Shown piece after piece: positions 1-5,995 of a DNA stretch of 8,306 nucleotides. The stretch covers positions 1-8,306 of the forward strand of contig CALKTZ010000108.1 in the NCBI GenBank assembly GCA_937997355.1, given 5' to 3'. Position numbers and translations under genes: made by a program. Every line of letters starts with the position of its first letter. Position 1 is the first letter of the stretch. Under the pieces are notes generated by a model. It had not been told where the DNA came from and made no database searches. It worked only from the letters and a program-made list of their open reading frames with translations. This stretch comes from an uncultured Planctomycetales bacterium (GTDB lineage Bacteria; Planctomycetota; Planctomycetia; Isosphaerales; Isosphaeraceae).

Positions 1-1003
1 CGCGGACATACTCGGTCGTGTTGTAGGCGATTCGGTAGTCGAGCCCCTCGGGGAACTTCGTCTTGAGCCGGTCCATCTCCCTGCCCACCTTGTCGACGAT
101 GTCGAGCGCGTTGGCGTCGGCATACTGATAGATCGGCAATGAGCAGGCGGGCTTGCCGTCGAGATAGCCGGCCGTCTCGAAGTTCTCGGAGGAGAGCTCG
201 ACGGTGGCCACGTCCCGGAGCCGGACGATCGAGCCGTCGTTGTTGCGCCGGACGATGATCTCCTCGAACTCGGTCGCCTTCTCCAACCGCCCCTTGACCG
301 TGATCGGGAATTCGAACGCCTGCCCCTCGGGGACCGGCGCCCCGCCGATCTTGCCTGCCGCGGCCTGCACGTTCTCCTGCTGGATCGCCTGGATCACCTC
401 GGCCGAGCTGATCCGCATGGTCGAGAGCCGATCCGGGTCGAGCCAGATCCGCATGGCATACTTGCGGCCGAGGGCGTTGATGTCGCTGACCCCCTGGATC
501 CGCTTGAGGACGTCGACGACATAGATCTGGCCGTAGTTGTCGAGGAAGTTGGCGTCGTATCGGCCGTCGGTCGCGATCAGGTTGACGACGCAGACCATGT
601 CGGTCGACGTCTTCTTGATCGTCACCCCGTACTGCTTCACCTCCGGCGGGAGCTGGGCCTGCGCGGTCTGGACCTTGTTCTGGATGTCGACGGCGCCGAT
701 GTCCTGCGAATAGCCGACGTCGAAGGTCGCCACGATATTCGACAGGCCGTTGCTCGTGCTGCTGGAGGAGAAGTAGATCATCCCCTTGGTGCCGTTGATC
801 TGCTGCTCGATCGGCGTGGTGACCGTCTGCGCGACGCTGAGCGCCTCGGCCCCGGTGTAGGTCGTCGTCACCTGCACCTGCGGCGGGACGATCTGCGGAT
901 ACTGCGCGATCGGCAGCAGATAGGCGCAGATCCCACCGATCAGGATCATCAGAATCGCCAGGACGGTGGCGAAGATCGGCCGCCCGATGAAGAAATTGAC
1001 CAT
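1..1003 (-). CDS. RND multidrug efflux pump, AcrB/HAE1 class, N-terminal part (cut by window edge)
   Basis: Inner-membrane proton-driven pump subunit of a tripartite efflux system. It starts at the ATG at 1003 (reverse complement) and stays open to base 1, giving 334 codons of a family usually about 1,040 residues long. The start is fixed by the hallmark HAE1 N-terminus MVNFFIGRPIFA, followed by TM1 (about residues 9-30) and the conserved PIAQYPQIVPP (31-41). The first porter subdomain follows, with TPIEQQINGTKGMIYFSS (63-80), a Q-N-K-V-Q segment at 108-112 and the YAMRIWLDP motif (182-190). Next come the NVQAAAGKIGG stretch (211-221) and the LRDVA motif (262-266). These closely match E. coli AcrB from memory. 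The proton-relay residues of the later transmembrane helices lie outside the window, so pump activity cannot be verified and the substrate cannot be inferred. The gene lies 70 bases downstream of the adaptor gene on the same strand, which points to an operon. I see no clear Shine-Dalgarno sequence before this ATG. Family assignment is very sure. Confidence 0.97.
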   Translation of the reverse strand, partial: MVNFFIGRPIFATVLAILMILIGGICAYLLPIAQYPQIVPPQVQVTTTYTGAEALSVAQTVTTPIEQQINGTKGMIYFSSSSTSNGLSNIVATFDVGYSQDIGAVDIQNKVQTAQAQLPPEVKQYGVTIKKTSTDMVCVVNLIATDGRYDANFLDNYGQIYVVDVLKRIQGVSDINALGRKYAMRIWLDPDRLSTMRISSAEVIQAIQQENVQAAAGKIGGAPVPEGQAFEFPITVKGRLEKATEFEEIIVRRNNDGSIVRLRDVATVELSSENFETAGYLDGKPACSLPIYQYADANALDIVDKVGREMDRLKTKFPEGLDYRIAYNTTEYVR

Positions 1004-1073
1004 GTGGATCTCGAACGGTTGAGCGGATGATGGAACGATCGAATTCGAGAGGTGTTGGTTTCGTCGAGATGCC

Positions 1074-2573
1074 TTACTGAGGCTTCGGCGTCTCGGGGGC
1101 GATCGGGTCCTTCAGCAGCTCGTCCTCGGCCGCCTTCACGGCCGATCGCGGTCCCCCCGGCGTGATCGTCGGCGGCGAGGCCGCTTCGCCTTCCTTGGCT
1201 TCGGACTTCGGGGGAGGGGACGCCTTGCCCGATCCCGGCTCGGGATTGGCGGGGTTCGCGGGAGGCGCGGCCTTCGACGGCTCGTGGACCTGACGCGCCA
1301 GGTGGGCGGGCTCGGTCCGGACCGCGATGCCGGGGCGGACCAATTGCAGCCCCTCGACGATCACCGTGACCCCCGCCTCAAGCCCCTTGAGCACGATCCG
1401 CAGCCCCTCGTAGCTCTGGGCGGCCTCGACGCGCTGGATGAGCACCGTGCCGGATTTGTCGACCACGTAGACCACGGGCCCCGCCTGGGTCTCGATGACC
1501 GCCTGTTCGGGGACCACGACCGCGTCCTTCACCTCGTCGACGACGATCCGAAGCTTGACGTACTCCCCCGGCAGAAGGGTGTTCTCCGGGTTCGGAATCC
1601 GGGCGCGCACCAGGAATGTGGAAGTGGTCGGGTCGATCGTGTTGTCGATGAAGTAGCATTGCCCCTCGTACGGGTGTACCTGCTCTCCTTCCAGGCTGGG
1701 GCGGGTGAGGCGGATCACGCCTCCTCCTCTCTGGAGCAGATTGGTGGCGCGGTCGAGATAGCGGGAGCTGACCAGGACATCGATCCCCATCGGGTCGAGC
1801 TGCTGGATCGAGGCCAGCGAGGTCAGGTCCATTCCTTCGCTGCTGACGGGACCCACCAGGTTGCCGACCTTGATCTTGGCCTCGCCGATCCGGCCGGGGA
1901 AAGGGGCGTACATCCGACAGTAGCCCAGGTTGAGTTGCGCATCCCGGACATTGGCCTTCGCGTCTTCGAGCCGGGCCTTAGCCGCGAGGATGTTCACCTC
2001 GTAGTCGGTTTTGGATTGTTCGAGGTCGGCCTGGTCGGACTGGATCTGGGCGTCGCTCTTCTTCCGCTCGGCCTCGGCCTTATCGAATTCCTCGCGGGAG
2101 CCGGCATTGCGGGCCAGCAAGGCCCTCGCCCGACGCTCTTCAACCTGCGCGAGCAGGAGCTGAGACTGATCGAGCGCGAGCTTCGCCGCCGCGATCTCCC
2201 GAGCCTTCGACTTCTCCGCCTTCGCGAGCGTCGCCTCGGCCTCGGCCTGTTTCGCCTTGGCCGATTCGAGCGCGACCTTATAGGGCTCCTCGTCGATCAC
2301 CAGCAGGAGCTGCCCCTTCTTGACGAACGAGCCTTCTTCGAAGTGACGCTCGGTGAGGAAGCCGCGAACCCGCGCTCGGATCGAGACCTCCTCCAGCGCC
2401 CGGGTCGTGCCGTTGGGGGTCGCCACGATCGGCACGTCCATCGTCTTCGACTCGACCACCCCGACGAGGGGCGGGGGGGGCTCGACGGGCTTCGGCGCCT
2501 GGCGGCAGCCCGCAATCGCCAGGGCCGGCAGCAAGGCCGCGAGCCGTCCGAGGGGGCGCTGGTGCAATCTCAT
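1074..2573 (-). CDS. RND efflux periplasmic adaptor (membrane fusion protein, AcrA/HlyD family), lipoprotein
   Basis: Periplasmic adaptor, 499 residues, expected to link the adjacent RND pump to an outer-membrane channel. A lipoprotein signal ends in I-A-G-C with C23 as the lipidated residue, so it should be membrane-anchored. Order of parts: beta-barrel strand (about 36-58), first half of the lipoyl domain (60-96, with VRGFLTERHFEEGSFVKKGQLLLVID), a long alpha-helical hairpin (about 97-215, Ala/Glu/Lys-rich), second lipoyl half (217-240, APFPGRIGEAKIKVGNLV), beta-barrel (255-345, with IQQLDPMGIDV and NPENTLLPGEYVKLR) and a membrane-proximal domain (350-420, ending GLQLVRPGIAV). The hairpin tip keeps R148-L152-S159, the R-x3-L-x6-S motif that AcrA-type adaptors use to contact TolC-type channels. 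The hairpin looks roughly 45 residues longer than that of E. coli AcrA as I remember it. Residues 425-499 form a Pro/Ala/Glu-rich tail, probably disordered. The start is supported by the signal peptide and an AGGA 7 bases upstream. It is followed on the same strand by the pump gene. Confidence 0.96.
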   Translation of the reverse strand: MRLHQRPLGRLAALLPALAIAGCRQAPKPVEPPPPLVGVVESKTMDVPIVATPNGTTRALEEVSIRARVRGFLTERHFEEGSFVKKGQLLLVIDEEPYKVALESAKAKQAEAEATLAKAEKSKAREIAAAKLALDQSQLLLAQVEERRARALLARNAGSREEFDKAEAERKKSDAQIQSDQADLEQSKTDYEVNILAAKARLEDAKANVRDAQLNLGYCRMYAPFPGRIGEAKIKVGNLVGPVSSEGMDLTSLASIQQLDPMGIDVLVSSRYLDRATNLLQRGGGVIRLTRPSLEGEQVHPYEGQCYFIDNTIDPTTSTFLVRARIPNPENTLLPGEYVKLRIVVDEVKDAVVVPEQAVIETQAGPVVYVVDKSGTVLIQRVEAAQSYEGLRIVLKGLEAGVTVIVEGLQLVRPGIAVRTEPAHLARQVHEPSKAAPPANPANPEPGSGKASPPPKSEAKEGEAASPPTITPGGPRSAVKAAEDELLKDPIAPETPKPQ

Positions 2574-2580
2574 GGTTCGT

Positions 2581-2584
2581 TCCT
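2581..2584 (-). promoter_or_regulatory. Shine-Dalgarno AGGA for the adaptor gene
   Basis: On the minus strand AGGA lies 7 bases before the ATG at 2573. The spacing is right for a ribosome binding site and supports that start, which also gives an intact lipoprotein signal. The match is only four bases. Confidence 0.5.
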
Positions 2585-2591
2585 GATCGGC

Positions 2592-2610
2592 CTTCGAGAA
2601 GTGCTTCGAG
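2592..2610. repeat. Short direct repeat upstream of the adaptor gene
   Basis: The heptamer CTTCGAG occurs at 2592-2598 and again at 2604-2610, 12 bases apart start to start, within the leader of the adaptor gene. Tandem half-sites about one helical turn apart can be regulator sites, but the repeat is short and similar CG-rich words are frequent here, so chance is a real alternative. No regulator gene lies in the window. Confidence 0.25.
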
Positions 2611-2661
2611 CTTGCCGGGTGGCTTTGAGAGTCCGAGATTTGGAGACCTTCGGTCGGTGGT

Positions 2662-2690
2662 TTCGGCGGGGTCGGGAGACCCGCGCCGAA
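2662..2690 (-). terminator. GC-rich hairpin after the heme-protein gene, possible terminator or mRNA-stabilising stem
   Basis: Inverted repeat with arms TTCGGCG-GGGTC and GACCC-(G)-CGCCGAA around a GGGA loop. This gives 12 base pairs with one bulged G. It begins 25 bases beyond the stop codon of the gene ending at 2716 and lies 88 bases before the adaptor start. There is no T-run on the 3' side of either strand, so it is not a canonical intrinsic terminator. It could attenuate read-through, work with Rho, or protect a processed 3' end. No clear -35/-10 pair for the adaptor gene is visible between the hairpin and its start. Confidence 0.4.
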
Positions 2691-2715
2691 CAGAAGGTTA
2701 TCCCCTCAATCACCC

Positions 2716-5697
2716 CTAAAATTTGCCATTACTTTGGAGATAACGGAAGAGGTCGCGGATTTTGGGCTCGGGCATGGTGTCGAGGAGCCCCTCGGGCATG
2801 ACGGATGTCTCCATCGGCCGGGTCTCCTCGATCTCGTCGCGGAGGATGAGCGTCTTCTTCTTGGTATTGTCGAAGAGGGTCACCGAACGGTCGTTCTCCT
2901 CGACGATCAGGCCGCTGAGGACCCGGCCATCCCGCAGGGCCAGCGTCTGGCCCCGGTACTCGTTCCTGATCTGCGAGCCGGGGTCGATGAGGCTGGTGAG
3001 CAGGAAGTCCTGGTTGCCGCGATCGGCCCCGGTCAAGTCGGGTCCGAACGCCTCCCCCTGGTCGAACAGCTTGTGGCAGCCCGCGCAGGTCTCCACGAAC
3101 ACCTGCTTGCCGCGCGCCGCGTTCCCTTTATCCCCTTCCGGCAGGAGGCCGCGAACCTCGGCGATCCGCTTGGTCTTCTCGGGAGAGCCCGCGCGGGGGA
3201 CCTTCCCCCAGACCCGCTCGAACTCGTTGAGCAAGGCGGAATCCTGGAGCTGGACGATCTGGAGGATGTGATTAGGGCGCAGATCTTTGGGGGAGACCTT
3301 CTTGCCGTCGACCGCCCCGATCAACTCACGCGCCCAGGGCGGTCGGGAGCAGAGGACGCCGAGGGCCTGTTCGCGTCCCGAGGCGGAGAGATCGGCATAG
3401 CGGCCGAGGATCAGGTCGGCGATCGAATCCGGCCTCAACGCGCCGAACGCCGAGAGCAAGGCCGTCAGGATCGAGGGCCGCTTCTCCTCGCGGTAGAGCT
3501 CGCTCAGGGCGGGGAGGATTTCCGGACGGCTCATCTGGCCGAGCATGCCGATCAGGGCGATCCGCTCGGCTTCCGGGGTTTTGGGGTCGTCGGCGCGACG
3601 GAGGGCGAGGTTGATCGCCTCGGGGCTCCCCAGCCGGGCGGCGAACTGGATGAGCGCCAGGTCGGGCGGGGGGCTCGCCTTCCAGAACCGCGCCAGCGAT
3701 GCCCGGAGCGGCGGCGGGACGGCCTCCAGCGATCGTCCCTCAAGGGCCTTCTCGATCCCCGCCATCACCCGGTCGGCCTGTTGACGCCCCGGCGAGGCTT
3801 CCAGCAGCTTCGCGGCGAGCGTGAAGCCCTCCGGCGTGTTGGCCGAGGCGATCGCCCGGGTGGCCCGTTCGAGCACCGTTGCATCGACGATCGGCGTGGC
3901 TTGCACTCCGGGCGTGACGAGCCAGTTCACCACCGCGTCGCGATCGTTCCGCAACTGACGCTCCACCCCCCACCAGATCAGCAACGGGATGTGGGTGTCG
4001 TCCCGATCTTCTCCATGCCTCGCCAGGCGATCGAGGATCGGGATCGCGTCGTCCGGCTTCCAGCGCTGGCAGCTTGAGGCGAGCTGAGATCGGACCGTCG
4101 CCGAGGTTTCGTGCGAGGCCAGCGCGATCAGGCTCGCCCGAAGGCTCTGATCGATCGTGCCGTCATCCCCCAGGAACCGGACCGTCCAGCGCCGGACCCC
4201 GGCCGTGGGGTGCTCCAGGAGCTCCAGGGCCAGCGACGGATTGAAGCCGCCGCTCACGTACAAGGCCCAGAGGTCTCGCAGGGCCACCGTCTCGTCGCGG
4301 TCTTGTCGCAGGTCTTGCGTCAGGGCCGGGATCACGCCCGGGTCTCGACGCTCGGCGAGGAGCCGCCTCGCCTCGGCCGCGTACCAGTCGTTGGGGCTGG
4401 TCCGGAGTTTGACAAGCTCGGCGCTCGGCAGCTTCCCCAGGTCGAACGGGGGCACCTTGCGACGCTCGCCATAAACCACGCGGTAGATCCGGCCGTTGGT
4501 CCGGTCCCAGGTGTCGCGAGGGTCGAGGTGGGCGGCCCGCTTGTCGTACCAGTCGACCACGTAGACGGCCGCGTCGGGACCGTTGAGGAGGTCGATCGGC
4601 CGGAACCAGGTGTCGCGGGCGTCGATCAATGTCCCGCCGTGGCGTCCCTGGAACGTCGATCCCAGGGCCTTCAGGGGATGCCAGTAGACCGTGTTGGAGA
4701 GGAGGTTGCCGCCGATGAAGGCCCCCCGGAACTCGGCGGGGAGGGCGTCCCCCTTGTAGATGATCCCGCCGGGCGTGACGTGCCCGCCGACCTTGGACCC
4801 CTCATAGGGGATCGACTGGAAGTAGCCGAAGGTGTGGGGATTGTGGAGCGGGCCGTGCTTGGCGAACCCCTTGAGGTAGTAGGCCCCCTGTTCCATGTGA
4901 AAGGCGATGTAGTTGCCGTTGCTGCTGCCGAAGATGTTGCCCGATGCGTCGTAGTCGAGTCCCCAGGTGTTCCCCCCTCCCTCGGCGAACAGCTCGAACT
5001 GTTTGGTTCGCGGGTGGTAGCGCCAGATGCCTTGCTGGAACTCGACACCCCGGATTCGGGCCGTGACCGTGCTCCCCTGCGCCCCGTAGAGCCAGCCGTC
5101 GGGCCCCCACGACATCGAGTTGACCGTCGAGTGGGCATCCTGGAGCCCGAAGCCCGAGAGCAACACCTCGGGGTCGCCGTCGGGGCGGTCATCGCGATTG
5201 CGGTCGGGATAGAAGAGGAGATACGGGGCTTGGCCCACGAAGACCCCGCCATGACCGACCGCCAGCCCCGAGGCCAGGTTGAGCCCTTCCACGAAGACCG
5301 TGGCCTTGTCGGCCTTGCCGTCGCCGTCGGTGTCTTCCAGGATCTTGATCCGATCGACCCCGCGCGGCCCCTTGGGCGGCGGCTCCGGCACCCGGTCGTA
5401 CTCGGTCCGGAGGTAGCGGTCGACCGTCACCGGCTTGAGCCCGGCTGGGTTCGGGTACTGGAGATACTCGATCACCCAGAGCCGCCCCCGCTCGTCGAAA
5501 GTGGCGCTCAAGGGCTGCCGCACCATCGGCTCGCTGGCGAAGACCTCCACGTGGAACCCCTCGGGGACCACCATCCGCTTGACCGCCTCTTCCGGCGTGA
5601 ATCCCCCCGGCTGCTGGGCGACGGCCGCGGGGAGCCATGCCGCCAGGATCGCGGGGACGAGAAGGAAACCGAGGCGACGCAGCGTGACGTGTCTCAT
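2716..5697 (-). CDS. PVC-type membrane-associated dehydrogenase-like beta-propeller protein with HEAT-like repeats and C-terminal cytochrome c domain
   Basis: Large exported heme protein, 993 residues from the chosen start. A signal peptide (1-27, cleavage near AVA/Q) precedes a PVC dehydrogenase-type propeller (about 33-410; TIGR02604-like). The propeller carries an acidic DTDGDGKAD loop (122-130), a second acid-rich loop (165-175), D187/H189, HNPHTFG (285-291) and VVDWYD (380-385). A helical region with HEAT-like repeats follows (about 424-845). The C-terminus is a heme-binding domain (about 853-993; TIGR02603-like) with C871-A-G-C874-H875, the FGPDLTG motif, an inserted beta segment (DGRVLSGLIVEEND) and the probable distal ligand M967 in VMPEGLL. 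The heme would be attached covalently after export. Members are presumed to oxidise sugars or other compounds and pass electrons to heme, but substrates are mostly unknown and none can be read here. A frame-compatible ATG at 5760 would add 21 residues and bury the signal peptide, so the ATG at 5697 is preferred. Neither start has a good Shine-Dalgarno sequence. Confidence 0.93.
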   Translation of the reverse strand: MRHVTLRRLGFLLVPAILAAWLPAAVAQQPGGFTPEEAVKRMVVPEGFHVEVFASEPMVRQPLSATFDERGRLWVIEYLQYPNPAGLKPVTVDRYLRTEYDRVPEPPPKGPRGVDRIKILEDTDGDGKADKATVFVEGLNLASGLAVGHGGVFVGQAPYLLFYPDRNRDDRPDGDPEVLLSGFGLQDAHSTVNSMSWGPDGWLYGAQGSTVTARIRGVEFQQGIWRYHPRTKQFELFAEGGGNTWGLDYDASGNIFGSSNGNYIAFHMEQGAYYLKGFAKHGPLHNPHTFGYFQSIPYEGSKVGGHVTPGGIIYKGDALPAEFRGAFIGGNLLSNTVYWHPLKALGSTFQGRHGGTLIDARDTWFRPIDLLNGPDAAVYVVDWYDKRAAHLDPRDTWDRTNGRIYRVVYGERRKVPPFDLGKLPSAELVKLRTSPNDWYAAEARRLLAERRDPGVIPALTQDLRQDRDETVALRDLWALYVSGGFNPSLALELLEHPTAGVRRWTVRFLGDDGTIDQSLRASLIALASHETSATVRSQLASSCQRWKPDDAIPILDRLARHGEDRDDTHIPLLIWWGVERQLRNDRDAVVNWLVTPGVQATPIVDATVLERATRAIASANTPEGFTLAAKLLEASPGRQQADRVMAGIEKALEGRSLEAVPPPLRASLARFWKASPPPDLALIQFAARLGSPEAINLALRRADDPKTPEAERIALIGMLGQMSRPEILPALSELYREEKRPSILTALLSAFGALRPDSIADLILGRYADLSASGREQALGVLCSRPPWARELIGAVDGKKVSPKDLRPNHILQIVQLQDSALLNEFERVWGKVPRAGSPEKTKRIAEVRGLLPEGDKGNAARGKQVFVETCAGCHKLFDQGEAFGPDLTGADRGNQDFLLTSLIDPGSQIRNEYRGQTLALRDGRVLSGLIVEENDRSVTLFDNTKKKTLILRDEIEETRPMETSVMPEGLLDTMPEPKIRDLFRYLQSNGKF

Positions 5698-5832
5698 GGG
5701 CAGGCACTCAGCCGGGGGAAGTCTAGGACGCAACCAATAGATCAACGACCGTTGTAACATACGCCACCACCGTTTCCCAATAATCTGGCCGATCGAGGGA
5801 ACGAGAGTTGCTGGACTTGTCGCCGTGCTTTG

Positions 5833-5853
5833 CCCGATCGGGATAAATTTCCC
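5833..5853. promoter_or_regulatory. Overlapping inverted repeats in the divergent region, possible operator
   Basis: A perfect 10-base palindrome CCCGATCGGG (5833-5842) shares its GGG with a second inverted repeat, GGGA-N6-TCCC (5840-5853). Overlapping dyads between divergent genes suit a dimeric regulator. The arms are short, and GATCG words are common in this DNA, so chance is possible. Confidence 0.3.
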
Positions 5854-5899
5854 AAGTATCGCATTGAGAAGTACTGGACCATCCGGAGTCGGAAGTTTT

Positions 5900-5910
5900 A
5901 GGATAATCCT
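5900..5910. promoter_or_regulatory. 11-base palindrome AGGATAATCCT upstream of the unknown exported gene
   Basis: Inverted repeat AGGAT-A-ATCCT, overlapping the only -10-like hexamer (GATAAT) in this region and lying 86 bases before the downstream ATG. A site in this position could act as an operator, but the palindrome does not extend further and no regulator is known. Confidence 0.25.
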
Positions 5911-5983
5911 CTTAAGACGGAGAGACTGGGTAGTTCAGGATGTTTGCTTTCAAGCTCAACAGGAACTTTCTGCGATAGTGAAG

Positions 5984-5987
5984 AGGA
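5984..5987 (+). promoter_or_regulatory. Shine-Dalgarno AGGA deciding the start of the unknown exported gene
   Basis: AGGA within AAGAGGAAGA lies 8 bases before the ATG at 5996, which is near-ideal spacing. The next in-frame ATG at 6050 has GAGGA only 3 bases upstream, which is too close. This is the main reason for choosing 5996. Confidence 0.55.
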
Positions 5988-5995
5988 AGACGACG

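Larger units (their letters stand above)
5698..5995. promoter_or_regulatory. Divergent intergenic region, probable promoters for both flanking genes
   Basis: About 300 bases between two divergently transcribed genes, visibly richer in A/T than the coding DNA, as expected for promoters. I see no gene in it: the plus-strand frame is open from 5825 by chance, but its codons lack the strong G/C third-position bias of the gene body and it would encode no recognisable leader. A GATAAT hexamer at 5902-5907 resembles a -10 box, but I cannot find a fitting -35 box at 16-18 bases. Two short palindromes are listed separately. Confidence 0.55.

Noticed and set aside
411..457. Repeated word GATCCGCATGG at 411-421 and 447-457
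   Set aside because: Both copies encode M-R-I within the pump (MRIS and MRIW), so this is coding coincidence rather than a regulatory repeat.
204..524. 106-residue plus-strand frame inside the RND pump
   Set aside because: The DNA encodes conserved AcrB porter-domain motifs on the minus strand.
1284..2801. 505-residue plus-strand frame opposite the adaptor gene
   Set aside because: It runs across the adaptor start, the intergenic hairpin and into the next gene, and is Arg/Leu/Gly/Asp-rich without motifs, as expected for an antisense shadow.
2734..4077. 447-residue plus-strand frame opposite the heme domain and HEAT-like region
   Set aside because: It is antisense to CxxCH and the other conserved motifs, and its own translation has no recognisable features.
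4111..5757. 548-residue plus-strand frame opposite the heme-protein gene
   Set aside because: The minus-strand frame has clear family motifs over the same DNA; the plus-strand translation is low-complexity Val/Gly/Arg/Asp-rich.
5698..5760. Upstream start (ATG at 5760) for the heme protein
   Set aside because: It would place 21 extra residues before a textbook signal peptide and has no better ribosome binding site. It is kept only as an alternative.
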